From Gammaproteobacteria bacterium (GTDB taxonomy: Bacteria; Pseudomonadota; Gammaproteobacteria; JAJFJF01): 64,000 nt of DNA. Shown here in pieces: positions 18,494-28,431 of the stretch (its first letter is position 1; each line of letters begins with the position of its first letter). The stretch covers positions 20,702-84,701 of the forward strand of contig JAJFJF010000017.1 of NCBI GenBank assembly GCA_021774255.1, written 5' to 3'. The position numbers and the translations under genes were made by a program. Under the pieces are notes generated by a model. That model searched no databases. It saw nothing but the letters and a program-made list of their open reading frames with translations, and had not been told where the DNA came from.

Positions 18494-20636
18494 TGATATT
18501 CTCACTTTTAGCGCACTGCGCAAAACACTTGAGGACTACCTTTCTCCAGAACAAGTAGCCACTCTCGTCCAGGCCTTCGAAACGGCTAAAGCCGCACACG
18601 CAGGCCAACAACGCCGCTCTGGCGAACCTTATATCACCCACCCTATTGCTGTTGCGCATATCTTGGCCGATATGCGTTTAGATCATGAAAGTATTGCTGC
18701 CGCTCTATTGCACGATGTGGTAGAAGATACCGACCTCTCTGCGGAAGATATCGAAAAACGCTTCGGGCCAGACATTGCTGATTTGGTCGAAGGCGTCACC
18801 AAACTCACGAAAATGAACTTCGGTAGTTATGCTGAAGCACAGGCTGAAAATTTCCGCAAAATGTTTTTAGCCATGGTGCAAGACATACGCGTGATCATTA
18901 TTAAGCTTGCCGATCGCTTACACAATATGCGTACCTTGGGGGCGCTGTCTCCTGAAAAGCGATCTCGTATTGCTGTTGAAACCCTTGAAATCTACGCACC
19001 GATTGCGCTGCGTTTGGGGATGCATGCGTTCCAGCTTGAATTAGAAACCTTAGGGTTTGCGATGTTGTACCCCATGCGATACCGGGTTTTAAAAGAAGCC
19101 GTGCAAAAAGCCGGCGGCAACCGCAAGACGGTGCTGGATAAAATCGAAAACACGCTGAAAGAGCGTTTTCAAGAAGTTGATCTGCCCATCCTCATGATAA
19201 AAGGCAGAGAAAAACACCTTTATAGCATTTATAAAAAGATGAAAACCAAAGGGGTCGCTTTTTCAGAAATCATGGATGTGTACGGGATCCGTATTGTGGT
19301 GCCCACGGTAGACGATTGCTACCGCACGTTAGGCATTGCACATAACCTCTACAAACCGGTTCCAGAGCATTTTAAAGATTACATTGCCATCCCAAAGGTG
19401 AATGGTTACCAATCATTACACACGGTGTTATTTGGCCCTTACGGGATCCCCATCGAATTACAAATTCGCACAGAAGACATGGACACGCTGGCCAATCAGG
19501 GCATTGCGGCTCACTGGCTGTATAAAGCAAAACAAACGGATGAGCACTCCGCTTATACGCGCGTGCGGCAATGGCTAAAAAAATTAATGGAAATGCAAAT
19601 CAGTGCAGGCGATTCCATTGAGTTTATTGAAAACGTTAAAATCGATCTTTTCCCTGACGAAGTGTATGTGTTTGCCCCCGATGGCAAAATCATGGAACTC
19701 CCCAGTGGCGCCACCCCCATTGATTTTGCTTACGCCGTGCATACGGATATTGGTAATACGTGTGTGGCTGCAAAAGTGAACCGCCGTTTTGTGCCGCTGA
19801 GCACACCGTTGGTGAATGGCCAAAAAGCCGAAATCATTACAGCAGGCAATGCCCGGCCTAATCCCGCCTGGTTAGATTTTGTGGTCACGGGTAAAGCACG
19901 CAGCAGCATTCGTCATTATTTAAAAAGCCAGCGTCACGAAGAAGCGCGTGCCCTTGGCAAAAACTTACTTGAAAAAGCCCTTGCAGGCATTTCGTTGACC
20001 TTAGAAAAAATGTCTGACACACAAGTCAAAGCGGTCTTACAAGAATCTAACTTAGACAGTCTCAACGATCTTTTTGATGAGATAGGCCTGGGCAACCGCA
20101 TGGCCATGCTGGAGGCACAACGCTTAGCCACCCCTTCTTCTGCACACCCTCCCCCTGATGAGGCCTCCACCACGCCCTTAAGCACAGAAGATACTATACC
20201 CTTAACCATTAAGGGCACGGAAGGCATGGTGTTGCATTTTTCAGAGTGTTGCTACCCGATCCCAGGCGATTCCATTGTCGGTTACCTGCGCAAGGGGCAA
20301 GGGTTGGAAGTGCACACCAACCAGTGCCGTGAAGCTAACGAATTGCGCAAGCAACCCGAGCGTATTTTGCACTTACGTTGGGGCGAAAATATTGAAGGGG
20401 ATTTTCAAACTAAAATATTTCTGGAAGTGCATAATCGTGCCGGCATGCTTGCCTTACTCGGCCAAGCTATCTTTAAAGCCAATGCCAACATCAAACATAT
20501 TGATATGTTAGAGCACGACGATGACTACGCCTGTGTTAATTTAGTATTAACCGTGAAGAATCGTGTGCATCTTGCTCAAATTATTCGCGAAGTCCGGAAA
20601 ATCCGCGAGGCTCACCGCATTCATCGTATTCGGTGA
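18486..20636 (+). CDS. spoT: Bifunctional (p)ppGpp synthetase/hydrolase (RelA/SpoT family)
   Basis: 716 aa long RSH protein. The HD hydrolase domain spans residues ~30-190 with [13 protein letters not shown] and [13 protein letters not shown] (the HD pair). The synthetase domain follows at ~240-360 ([36 protein letters not shown]). A TGS domain begins near 395 ([20 protein letters not shown]) and a C-terminal ACT domain near 645. Both catalytic domains look intact, so it can be called bifunctional. Placement after gmk and rpoZ is the classic spoT position. Confidence 0.95.
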   Translation: MHDDILTFSALRKTLEDYLSPEQVATLVQAFETAKAAHAGQQRRSGEPYITHPIAVAHILADMRLDHESIAAALLHDVVEDTDLSAEDIEKRFGPDIADLVEGVTKLTKMNFGSYAEAQAENFRKMFLAMVQDIRVIIIKLADRLHNMRTLGALSPEKRSRIAVETLEIYAPIALRLGMHAFQLELETLGFAMLYPMRYRVLKEAVQKAGGNRKTVLDKIENTLKERFQEVDLPILMIKGREKHLYSIYKKMKTKGVAFSEIMDVYGIRIVVPTVDDCYRTLGIAHNLYKPVPEHFKDYIAIPKVNGYQSLHTVLFGPYGIPIELQIRTEDMDTLANQGIAAHWLYKAKQTDEHSAYTRVRQWLKKLMEMQISAGDSIEFIENVKIDLFPDEVYVFAPDGKIMELPSGATPIDFAYAVHTDIGNTCVAAKVNRRFVPLSTPLVNGQKAEIITAGNARPNPAWLDFVVTGKARSSIRHYLKSQRHEEARALGKNLLEKALAGISLTLEKMSDTQVKAVLQESNLDSLNDLFDEIGLGNRMAMLEAQRLATPSSAHPPPDEASTTPLSTEDTIPLTIKGTEGMVLHFSECCYPIPGDSIVGYLRKGQGLEVHTNQCREANELRKQPERILHLRWGENIEGDFQTKIFLEVHNRAGMLALLGQAIFKANANIKHIDMLEHDDDYACVNLVLTVKNRVHLAQIIREVRKIREAHRIHRIR

Positions 20637-20656
20637 GGTGAGCCGTGAGCACAATG

Positions 20657-21835
20657 CTATTTTAGTGTGGCTGCTTGTTGATATGCCTCATTTGCCGCAA
20701 CCCCTTCGCCAAGCTGCTCCAATAACTGCCCTAACGCGGCATAGCTTGCACGTGTGGGCTCAATGTCAATCGCGGTTTCCAAATGGGTACGTGCTTTCCC
20801 CCACAACTGATTACGCAATGCCAAGCGTGCAATGCAAAAATGCAGCGCCGCGCTGTTAGGGTGTGCTTTCTGCCAACTTTCCGCGTGTTTAAGTTGATGC
20901 TGGATGTCGGCGCTTTCAACCTCTCCGTAAGCGGCGACTAAATCATCATGCCAAAATCGCTTCAGTGAAAAACGCAATACATGCTCCGCGGCCACGCCGG
21001 CCTCTTTTTTGCATAACAACTTCACATAGGTTTTGATCAGCGGCACATCTTCCTGTACAGCGGTAGAAGACTTTGCCCATAAATCAATTAATGCCTCACT
21101 GTCACCTGTTTTTGCTGTCTCGGGTAGCTTCGCTGCCATCATTTGCTTTTCAATGCTTGCGGCTTCTTCATTGCTGATCAAATGTTGTTTACGCAGCACA
21201 GGTAATAAAGCTTGCAAGGGCTCCCACTCTTGCAAACGCACATACACTTTCTGTAATAATTTAAGCACATGCTGGTGTTTGGGTGCCAAGGTTTGCAGAT
21301 GGCGCAAGGTCGCAAGCGCTTCTTCCAATTGCCCATAACGGAATTGTAATTGTGCTTGGGTCAGGCCAATGGCCAATTCAGAGTTTTCGGTTGCTTCATG
21401 TGCTAAACGCAAATAATCGTCACGCCGATCTGGGCTGCCCTGCTCTTGTGCGACTTGTGCTGCCATTAAATAATTTAAGATGGGCGTATCACTGCGTTCG
21501 ACCCCTTTGATCAAATTTTCTTCGGCTTTATCCCAATGGCCTTCTGCTAATTCCAGCATACCCCGTGTGGTATAACAATGTGCGCGATTTTGTAGACGAT
21601 GCTTATTCCATTCTTTTACGCGCCGCTTAGAGGAAAAAACATAACGCAACACAGAAAACAACAGCTGCAACACCAGAAAAACAAGGAGCACACCAATAGC
21701 CGCCGCCCACAGCGGCATTTCTGCCGTCCAATCTTGATACGCTACTAATAAGTACCCTGGGTCATATTCTGTGCGCAGGCCTATCCATACGCCCAAACCC
21801 AGTAGCAATAAAACAATTATTAATAATTTAAACAT
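20657..21835 (-). CDS. hemY: HemY-like tetratricopeptide membrane protein
   Basis: 392 aa. Two N-terminal membrane segments (about residues 3-20 and 42-66) enclose DPGYLLVAYQDWTAEM, typical of the HemY N domain. The rest consists of TPR-like helical pairs (GHWDKAEENLIKGVE; GQLEEALATLRHLQ; GKARTHLETAIDIEP). The exact role in haem synthesis of this protein is unsettled. It is the last gene of hemD-hemX-hemY and starts 12 nt after hemX. It is unrelated to the protoporphyrinogen oxidase also called HemY in Gram-positives. Confidence 0.93.
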   Translation of the reverse strand: MFKLLIIVLLLLGLGVWIGLRTEYDPGYLLVAYQDWTAEMPLWAAAIGVLLVFLVLQLLFSVLRYVFSSKRRVKEWNKHRLQNRAHCYTTRGMLELAEGHWDKAEENLIKGVERSDTPILNYLMAAQVAQEQGSPDRRDDYLRLAHEATENSELAIGLTQAQLQFRYGQLEEALATLRHLQTLAPKHQHVLKLLQKVYVRLQEWEPLQALLPVLRKQHLISNEEAASIEKQMMAAKLPETAKTGDSEALIDLWAKSSTAVQEDVPLIKTYVKLLCKKEAGVAAEHVLRFSLKRFWHDDLVAAYGEVESADIQHQLKHAESWQKAHPNSAALHFCIARLALRNQLWGKARTHLETAIDIEPTRASYAALGQLLEQLGEGVAANEAYQQAATLK

Positions 21836-21847
21836 GTCTCGCCTCCC

Positions 21848-22996
21848 TTAACTTGACTGCTGCACGGCTTGCTCTAACGCATCCAGCAGATCAGACACAT
21901 CAGGCAGTTGCAGCACAATAGGTTGCTCGGCTAGCCAATCAAGCTGCTTGATAAAGGCACGTGTGGCGTCGTCATCAGGCTCACTATAAGCGGCGACCCA
22001 TTCACGTGCTTTACTGACATTCATTTGGTAGATCACCGGCTGGCCTTTTAATACCGCCCACTGTGCTTGCTCTAATACAAGGTATAAATTTTGTTCTACT
22101 AAAAAAGTCTCTGAAGGTAAGCCGTAAGTACCGGTAGGCTCATCATGACGACGAACCACAATGATGTTTTGTAATTGTTGCCAAGCTGCTTGCCAGGCGG
22201 ACTCGCTGACTTCGGCAATTTTTTCTTGTATCTCATCCCAATCGTTAATGTCATCCCAGTCGTCAAATAAACTGCCTTCTTCCTCGTCAGATGCTGGCGC
22301 ATCGATCATTTCTTCTTCACGGGCAACTCGTTCATCTGTCTTTTCTTCACGCGCCGCATACTCATATTGCTTAAGTGGCAATGCAGAGAGTTGTTCGCTC
22401 AGTGCGGCTAATTCAATAATAATACCGTCGCGATCAAGCGTGGGTAATGCTTGCAATGCTGCTTTATCGTCAGCAATAGCCTCACGCACCGACAATAAAC
22501 CCGGGTCATTTAAATCCAACAGAATGTCATCGGCGCTGTCTAATAGCGCAATCGCTGTGGGCACATCACTGGCAAACTGCAATCGCTGGTTGGCCAAACG
22601 CAATAAATATTCTACTTCCATCAATGCCCAGTCTTGCGAAGACGGCACCATGGTCTGACGCAAACTTTTCAGACGGTCTTGCATTAACGCACGCACTTGC
22701 TCAAGCTGCTGCTGATGCAAGTCTAGCTCATATTCTTGCTGTTCAACTGCACTGACTAGTTCCCGGATGTCGAGTTCCCAGGCAGTAGTTTCTTTCAGTT
22801 CGGATTGAATGCTTTTGATTTGATTACGCAGATCTGTTAACTGCACATAAAGCCAGGCAGCGACCAACATCGCAATAATCGCAAGCACACTGGCTAGCCA
22901 CGCACCTTGGCTACCACGCTTTTGGTTTTTCTTTTCAGGCTTGTTATCAGCAGATGGATGAGCGGGTTGTGCTTCTGTTGAAGATCCTTCAGTCAT
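21848..22996 (-). CDS. hemX: HemX-like membrane protein
   Basis: 382 aa from the ATG at 22996, which overlaps the hemD stop (ATGA). A Ser/Pro/Lys-rich cytoplasmic N-terminus precedes one membrane segment (residues 31-50). A long coiled coil follows (LRNQIKSIQSELKE to about residue 115), then a helical domain containing WALMEVEYLLRLANQRLQF, the best-conserved HemX block. An acidic insert of ~40 residues near position 215 is unusually rich in Asp and Glu. Its catalytic role is unclear; it is consistently encoded between hemD and hemY. Confidence 0.92.
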   Translation of the reverse strand: MTEGSSTEAQPAHPSADNKPEKKNQKRGSQGAWLASVLAIIAMLVAAWLYVQLTDLRNQIKSIQSELKETTAWELDIRELVSAVEQQEYELDLHQQQLEQVRALMQDRLKSLRQTMVPSSQDWALMEVEYLLRLANQRLQFASDVPTAIALLDSADDILLDLNDPGLLSVREAIADDKAALQALPTLDRDGIIIELAALSEQLSALPLKQYEYAAREEKTDERVAREEEMIDAPASDEEEGSLFDDWDDINDWDEIQEKIAEVSESAWQAAWQQLQNIIVVRRHDEPTGTYGLPSETFLVEQNLYLVLEQAQWAVLKGQPVIYQMNVSKAREWVAAYSEPDDDATRAFIKQLDWLAEQPIVLQLPDVSDLLDALEQAVQQSS

Positions 22997-23811
22997 GTTG
23001 ACTCCTGTTGTGCCAAACAAGTGGCAAGTGTTTCGACGAGCGAGGCGCTATCTGCGCCTCGCGCTAAATACGGGCGGCAAACCACACCTTGTGCGCGCGC
23101 ATAATCTACCATGGCTTGACTCACCACCACCAAGGGGATCTGCTGTAACCAGACGCGCCCCGCCTTGCCCAATAAGGTAAATAAATTTTGCAGGCCAGCC
23201 AGGCTGGTGCTTACCACCGCATCGACCTGTTGATCAGTACCCGCTGCCTGCCACTGCGCTAATAGCTGCTGGCATGTTGATTCGCTAATTTTGGGTAATT
23301 CTCGGCTATATAGTTCATTATAGACCACTTTCGCGCCACGCGCCCGCAGGTGCTCTGCCAACCATTCCCGCCCACCGACACCACGCATAATGGTTATCTT
23401 TCGCCCGGAAACCTCTTGGAATACAGGCAAGACCAGCAAGGCTTCGCTGTTAGCCTCTCCTGCGGGGTAATGATCTGCCTGTATACCGTGCTCGGCCAAA
23501 CAGGCAGCGGTACCTGCCCCAATCGCCGCAACCTGCGCAGTAGCAGGCCACGGCTGCCCAAGCTGTTTCAAAACAGCCAAGCCGTATTTCACCGCATTGG
23601 CACTGACAAAAATAATGATGTCGGCGTCTAAACCTTCTCGCAGTGAAACAGTCACGTCTTCAATGGGGCGCGGCACAATCTCCATCGTGGGGAACAACAC
23701 AGGCCGACCGCCGGCTGCCGAAATGGCCGCGACGACACTGCCCGCTTGCGCCTTTGGCCGCGTCACCAAAATGCCTTTGTCTGCTAATCTCGCACTATCT
23801 TTCATATTCAA
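22993..23811 (-). CDS. hemD: Uroporphyrinogen-III synthase
   Basis: 272 aa. Closes and rearranges hydroxymethylbilane to uroporphyrinogen III. Recognisable parts are ILVTRPKAQAGSVVAAI at the N-terminus, FPTMEIVP, the SANAVKYGL block, VAAIGAGTAACLAEHGI and ITIMRGVGGREWLAEHL. The family is poorly conserved, but position at the head of hemD-hemX-hemY supports the call. hemC, usually just upstream, is displaced about 0.7 kb away with ridA in between. Confidence 0.94.
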   Translation of the reverse strand: MNMKDSARLADKGILVTRPKAQAGSVVAAISAAGGRPVLFPTMEIVPRPIEDVTVSLREGLDADIIIFVSANAVKYGLAVLKQLGQPWPATAQVAAIGAGTAACLAEHGIQADHYPAGEANSEALLVLPVFQEVSGRKITIMRGVGGREWLAEHLRARGAKVVYNELYSRELPKISESTCQQLLAQWQAAGTDQQVDAVVSTSLAGLQNLFTLLGKAGRVWLQQIPLVVVSQAMVDYARAQGVVCRPYLARGADSASLVETLATCLAQQEST

Positions 23812-24090
23812 TTATACCGAAGTATTGGCGCTCACTCTGAGGCTGCCACTATTCCAATGTGTCTGGTCTTTAAACTTAATTCAAGTCTATTTGAAAAAAC
23901 ACCATAAACTGATAGAAAACCCAAACATACTTGGAATTTTGTGCATTATTGTATAATTTATCGGATATAGCTGTTTTTAAATTCGCTCTTGTGGCTGCCT
24001 TGATGAGTATGCTGAAATGTAAGCTAATTGCTCGTAGTGCTCGCTAGCAACCGCAAGGCTAATAGTACTTCTACAGGCTATACTTCTACT

Positions 24091-24096
24091 TATAAT
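24091..24096 (+). promoter_or_regulatory. -10 element upstream of ridA
   Basis: A perfect TATAAT 39 nt before the ridA ATG. The -35 is not clear. The rest of the 324-bp gap 23812-24135 shows no gene; it must also hold the hemD promoter on the other strand. Confidence 0.45.
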
Positions 24097-24135
24097 ACTG
24101 CCCAGCCTTAAATAATACGCATTGGAAATAATAAT

Positions 24136-24522
24136 ATGGAATTGATTAATACGGATAAAGCCGCCAAACCCGTTGGCCCCTACTCACAAATTGCTAAAGT
24201 GAGCGAATTGCTCTTTATCTCTGGTCAACTCCCCATTGACTCAAGCGATCAAACTTTACAGTTATTTGATGGCGACGCCGCGCAACAAGCCAAGCTCGTG
24301 CTTCAAAATATGAAAAACTTGCTCGCTTCTCAGGGGCTAAGCATGAATGCGGTGCTGAAAACCACTGTCTTTTTGGCGGATATCAACGATGGCCCCAAAG
24401 TGAATGAAATCTACGAACAGGCTTTTGGTAACCACCGCCCTGCCCGCAGCACCGTTGCTGTCTCAGCGCTCCCAAAAGGGATCGCTGTTGAAATCGAAGC
24501 GATTGCGACCACACGCACGTAA
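24136..24522 (+). CDS. ridA: Reactive intermediate/imine deaminase RidA
   Basis: 128 aa, full length for the YjgF/YER057c/UK114 family. It hydrolyses reactive 2-aminoacrylate-type enamines and imines. Motifs are KPVGPYSQIAK, LLFISGQLPID and the C-terminal RPARSTVAVSALPKGIAVEI, which carries the catalytic Arg of the RidA subfamily. The stop lies 1 nt from the 3' end of the convergent hemC. It sits where a hemC-hemD junction would normally be. Confidence 0.95.
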   Translation: MELINTDKAAKPVGPYSQIAKVSELLFISGQLPIDSSDQTLQLFDGDAAQQAKLVLQNMKNLLASQGLSMNAVLKTTVFLADINDGPKVNEIYEQAFGNHRPARSTVAVSALPKGIAVEIEAIATTRT

Positions 24523-24523
24523 T

Positions 24524-25441
24524 TTACTCTATTCTTGCCAAAATATCCGCGGCGCCTTGTTTGAATAAATCCTCTGCGACTTGTTCGCCGAGCTGAATAG
24601 CATTTTCGGGTAGGCCTTGTGCCTCGCTATGCAACAACACACTGCCGTCCGGCATACCGACGCGTCCGCGTAGTAGTAACTTGCCATCTTCCCAACTTGC
24701 AAACCCTGCCACGGGCACGGTGCAGTTGCCACCAAGCTTTGCGTTCATGGCGCGCTCTGCTTGCACGCATGTATAGGTTGGCATATGCAGTAATGGTTTG
24801 ATGAGCGACAAGACCTCTTCGTCATCACGCCGGCACTCTATACCGAGTGCGCCTTGCCCGACCGCAGGCACACTTTGTTCGGGTAATAAATATTCGGTGA
24901 TGCGGGAAGCAAAGCCTAAACGGTGCAAACCCGCTGCCGCTAAAATAATGGCATCAAACTCACCGTTATCGAGCTTGCTCAAACGGGTATTGACGTTACC
25001 GCGCAGTATGTCGGTGTTAAGATCAGCTCGTAAATGTCGCAATTGGCATTCACGGCGCAAACTGGAGGTACCGACGCGCGCGCCCGTTGGTAACGCATCA
25101 AATGAAACCGCCGTCGATGCCACTAACACGTCACGTGGATCTTCGCGCTCACATACAATCGGTACACACAAACCCGCGGGTTGCTCAGCCGGTAAATCTT
25201 TCATGGAATGCACGGCAATATCCGCGCGTTTTTCTAGCAAGGCTTGTTCGAGCTCTTTCACAAATAACCCTTTGCCGCCGGTTTTTGCTAACGAACCGCT
25301 AAGCTCGCGATCACCCTTTGTCGTCATGCCTAACAGCGTGATGTTGAGATCGGCATGATGCGCCTGCAGGGCCTCTTTAATGATATTGGCTTGTTTTAAC
25401 GCGAGCGGGCTCTCGCGCGTCGCGACAATCAACTCTTTCAC
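24524..25441 (-). CDS. hemC: Porphobilinogen deaminase (hydroxymethylbilane synthase)
   Basis: 305 aa. Links four porphobilinogens into hydroxymethylbilane using a dipyrromethane cofactor. Visible motifs: ATRESPLALKQANII, KGLFVKELEQALLE, AVHSMKDLPAEQPAGL, GTSSLRRECQLRHLR and the cofactor Cys loop LGGNCTVPVAGFA. The start overlaps the upstream carboxylesterase stop (ATGA), so it is coupled to that gene and not to hemD. Confidence 0.97.
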   Translation of the reverse strand: MKELIVATRESPLALKQANIIKEALQAHHADLNITLLGMTTKGDRELSGSLAKTGGKGLFVKELEQALLEKRADIAVHSMKDLPAEQPAGLCVPIVCEREDPRDVLVASTAVSFDALPTGARVGTSSLRRECQLRHLRADLNTDILRGNVNTRLSKLDNGEFDAIILAAAGLHRLGFASRITEYLLPEQSVPAVGQGALGIECRRDDEEVLSLIKPLLHMPTYTCVQAERAMNAKLGGNCTVPVAGFASWEDGKLLLRGRVGMPDGSVLLHSEAQGLPENAIQLGEQVAEDLFKQGAADILARIE

Positions 25442-26109
25442 AGCGACAAATTCTCTTTCAGCCAGACGGAAATGTCATACGCCTCTTCCAGGCTTGCACT
25501 GTGCGCCATCTCGTATTCATGCCACGCTACAGAGCAGCCAAGGCGCGCCAAGCGAGCGTGGGAGGCTTTGGCATAATGCAGTGGCACAATCTCATCGGCA
25601 TTGCCATGCCCCATAAAAACTTGTATAGATTGATTGTGAGCACTCACTTCATCTTCAATCGTATCGGCTAGCGGCAGGTAAGTAGAAAGCGCAATGATGC
25701 CGGCCAGCGGCGCGTCATACCGAAGTCCAGCATGTAAGGCCATGGCCCCACCCTGCGAAAATCCTGCGAGTACAATGCGATCGCTCGCAATGCCCAGCTC
25801 TCTTTCCCGCGCAATCAACGCATTGATAAACTGCTCGGTATCTCGGATCCCCGCGGCATCTTCTTGCGCGGCCACATCACCATGGGCAATGTCATACCAG
25901 GCTGGCATTTCCATCCCCGCGTTGATCGTCACTGAACGCAAAGGCGCCTGCGGCAAGATAAAACGCACCCCGTGCTCGGGCGGCAAGTCTAACTGTTTGA
26001 TAAATGGTTCAAAATCATCCGCTGTGGCCCCTAAGCCGTGCAACCAAATCACACTGGCATCGGCGGCCGCTTTTGGTGCAATCTCAATGGCGTCAATTTG
26101 CGTGTTCAT
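25438..26109 (-). CDS. Alpha/beta hydrolase, carboxylesterase/phospholipase family
   Basis: 223 aa serine hydrolase of the Abhydrolase_2 (EstB/acyl-protein thioesterase-like) family. It shows the oxyanion stretch VIWLHGLGATADDFEP, the nucleophile elbow GFSQGGAMAL, the acid in GHGNADEIVPLHYA and the catalytic His in YEMAHSAS. No signal peptide, so cytoplasmic. The substrate is unknown. It forms an overlapping pair with hemC, which may only reflect genome compaction. Confidence 0.92.
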   Translation of the reverse strand: MNTQIDAIEIAPKAAADASVIWLHGLGATADDFEPFIKQLDLPPEHGVRFILPQAPLRSVTINAGMEMPAWYDIAHGDVAAQEDAAGIRDTEQFINALIARERELGIASDRIVLAGFSQGGAMALHAGLRYDAPLAGIIALSTYLPLADTIEDEVSAHNQSIQVFMGHGNADEIVPLHYAKASHARLARLGCSVAWHEYEMAHSASLEEAYDISVWLKENLSL

Positions 26110-26155
26110 AGTTTTGCCCTTTCACGTTAAAACAGGATGCTTTATAATCTTCTCT

Positions 26156-26356
26156 ATGCGAGTTTGCTCTATTTTATCATTACTCTTTTTGCTGAGCGGC
26201 TGCGGCCAAACAGGGCCTTTATATCATCCGGGTGATGATCGTACCCCGCCACCAACAAATGAGCTAGTCGAAGAAAGTGAAATTACCGATATTTCGTCGC
26301 TCTATAGCGATCCGAGCGACGAGCCACCGCTCAATACACCTGCAACCACTGATTAA
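26156..26356 (+). CDS. lptM: LptM-like small lipoprotein
   Basis: 66 aa from the ATG at 26156. A short hydrophobic signal ends in the lipobox LLSGC, then GQTGPLYHPGDD, the conserved N-terminal motif of LptM (formerly YifL), which assists maturation of the LPS transporter LptD in the outer membrane. The remainder is acidic and low complexity. It lies 3 nt before lysA, the conserved position of this gene. A longer frame in the same register starts upstream but runs through the opposite-strand esterase gene. Confidence 0.9.
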   Translation: MRVCSILSLLFLLSGCGQTGPLYHPGDDRTPPPTNELVEESEITDISSLYSDPSDEPPLNTPATTD

Positions 26357-26359
26357 ATT

Positions 26360-27619
26360 ATGGATCATTTTAATTACCAAGACGGCGTCTTATTTGCTGA
26401 AGAAGTGGATCTGCGCAAAATAGCCGCCCAATGGGGCACACCTGCCTTTGTGTATTCACGCGCCACACTTGAGCGCCACTGGCATGCGTTTGACAACGCC
26501 TTTGGCAAGCATCCACATTTAGTCTGTTACGCCGTGAAAGCCAACCCCAACTTAGCCGTGCTCAATTTGTTTGCGCGATTAGGTTCGGGCTTTGATATTG
26601 TGTCGCAAGGCGAGCTGGAGCGTGTCCTCGCGGCGGGCGGCGATGCCAATAAAATTATTTTTTCCGGTGTCGGAAAACAACGCTCAGAAATCGCGCGCGC
26701 ACTCGAAGTCGGCATTCGTTGTTTTAATGTTGAATCACAAGCTGAGCTCATCCGCATTAACGAAGTGGCCGCCAGCCTTGGAAAAGTGGCGCCGATTTCC
26801 ATTCGCGTGAACCCTGATGTGGATGCAAAAACACATCCTTACATTGCAACGGGTTTAAAAGAAAATAAATTTGGGATCAACATGGAAGATGCGCTGGCTG
26901 TTTATTTGGAAGCAGCACAGTGCGAGCACCTTAACGTTGAAGGTATCGACTGCCATATTGGTTCACAGCTCACCGACATTGCCCCCTTTTTAGATGCCTT
27001 AGATCGCCTTGTCGCGTTAGTAGATCAATTAGGTGAACACAATATTAACATTACGCATTTAGATCTGGGTGGCGGTTTGGGCGTACGCTACAAAGATGAA
27101 CAACCTTACGAGCCTGCGCAATATGCCGAACAGTTAGTCACACGTCTAAAGCGGCCTGATTTAACGATTTTAATTGAACCCGGTCGCGCGATTGCAGCGA
27201 ATGCCGGCATATTGCTCACCAAAGTAGAATATCTGAAGCCGTCGACGCATAAAAATTTTGCGATTGTCGATGCCGCCATGAATGATTTATTGCGCCCTGC
27301 GCTTTACCAGGCGTGGCAAGAGATTGTGCCGGTTGTCCCGCGCGCAGGAAACGCCGCCATTTATGATGTGGTGGGCCCGGTGTGTGAGACAGGCGATTTT
27401 CTAGGCAAAGATCGCGCGCTTACGCTCATGCCCGATGATCTGTTGGCCATACGCGGCGCCGGTGCTTATGCGTTTACCATGAGCTCTAATTACAACTCGC
27501 GACCCCGTGCGCCTGAAATCATGGTGGATGGCTCCCAGCACCACTTGATCCGCCCACGTGAAACTTTACAGGACTTATTTGCGCAGGAAGCCATCATTCC
27601 CGACACCATTACTGCTTAA
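26360..27619 (+). CDS. lysA: Diaminopimelate decarboxylase
   Basis: 419 aa PLP enzyme that makes lysine from meso-diaminopimelate. The PLP lysine is in CYAVKANPNLAVL. GSGFDIVSQGELERVL, CHIGSQLTDI, HLDLGGGLGVRY, EPGRAIAANAG and the C-terminal GAYAFTMSSNYNSRPR are all present. The start follows lptM by 3 nt, and the stop overlaps the ATG of the next gene (TAATG). Confidence 0.98.
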   Translation: MDHFNYQDGVLFAEEVDLRKIAAQWGTPAFVYSRATLERHWHAFDNAFGKHPHLVCYAVKANPNLAVLNLFARLGSGFDIVSQGELERVLAAGGDANKIIFSGVGKQRSEIARALEVGIRCFNVESQAELIRINEVAASLGKVAPISIRVNPDVDAKTHPYIATGLKENKFGINMEDALAVYLEAAQCEHLNVEGIDCHIGSQLTDIAPFLDALDRLVALVDQLGEHNINITHLDLGGGLGVRYKDEQPYEPAQYAEQLVTRLKRPDLTILIEPGRAIAANAGILLTKVEYLKPSTHKNFAIVDAAMNDLLRPALYQAWQEIVPVVPRAGNAAIYDVVGPVCETGDFLGKDRALTLMPDDLLAIRGAGAYAFTMSSNYNSRPRAPEIMVDGSQHHLIRPRETLQDLFAQEAIIPDTITA

Positions 27620-28413
27620 TGTTGCGCATGATGTTTTTACGAAAAACGTTTCTCTTATTCGCTTTATTGCCTGCTATCGCACTCGCCCATGACTCCTATG
27701 TGATCGACATGCTGTTAGAAGGTGACGAAATAGATATTCTCGATCATAAGTGGCATCTTGCAGGCGAAACAGAACTAGGCTTTATTGCCAACACAGGCAA
27801 CACGGAAAATATCGAACTAAATGGTGTGGTCAATCCTATTTTATACCATGACCGCTGGTCACATAACCTGCGTTTTGAAGCACAATTCAGTGAAGGCCCA
27901 GATGGTCGCACCGCAGAACGCTATATGGTAGAAGAAGAAACACGTTATCTCATGTCGAGAAGAGATCTGTTATTTGGCACGATTCGCTATGACGCCAATC
28001 AATTTGGGCCCTTTAGATATGTTGTCACCGAAGCAGTGGGCTACGGGCGTTACTTTTTTCATTCGGATGAGCACCGCTTGCTGTTTCAGCTTGGCCCAGG
28101 TGGTCGTCATCAAAAAGAGCGTGGTGAAAATGGTGAAACAACAAATGAATTGATCAGTTATTTCGGCGCCACCTATGATTGGTTTGTCACCGATCTTTTT
28201 TCTTTTGCACAGTCAGTACATGTCGAAATACCCATCACCGATGATGATGGCCGCTATAATGTGTATACCCGCGCGATTTCTTCGATCCGCAGCACCTTGA
28301 TTGGCCGCTTAGGCGTCCGTATTTCATTTACGCTGGAAAACAACTCCAATGTGAATCCCGGCAATGAAAACACCGACACCATCACGAGCGTGACGTTGTC
28401 TTACGCATTTTGA
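27619..28413 (+). CDS. DUF481 outer-membrane beta-barrel protein (YdiY-like)
   Basis: 264 aa. A signal peptide (MLRMMFLRKTFLLFALLPAIALA) is followed by a DUF481 barrel: ETELGFIANTGNTENIELNG, WSHNLRFEAQFSE, then alternating strands ending in TDTITSVTLSYAF with a C-terminal aromatic residue as in outer-membrane barrels. The function of the family is not established (salt/acid-stress induced in some species). It overlaps the lysA stop by one base and precedes coaX by 18 nt. Confidence 0.85.
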   Translation: MLRMMFLRKTFLLFALLPAIALAHDSYVIDMLLEGDEIDILDHKWHLAGETELGFIANTGNTENIELNGVVNPILYHDRWSHNLRFEAQFSEGPDGRTAERYMVEEETRYLMSRRDLLFGTIRYDANQFGPFRYVVTEAVGYGRYFFHSDEHRLLFQLGPGGRHQKERGENGETTNELISYFGATYDWFVTDLFSFAQSVHVEIPITDDDGRYNVYTRAISSIRSTLIGRLGVRISFTLENNSNVNPGNENTDTITSVTLSYAF

Positions 28414-28431
28414 TTCGAGAAGGATGCAAAT

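Noticed and set aside
25694..26155. A long ORF fused to the LptM lipoprotein
   Set aside because: It runs antisense through the carboxylesterase gene; only the 66-residue lipoprotein from 26156 has family features.
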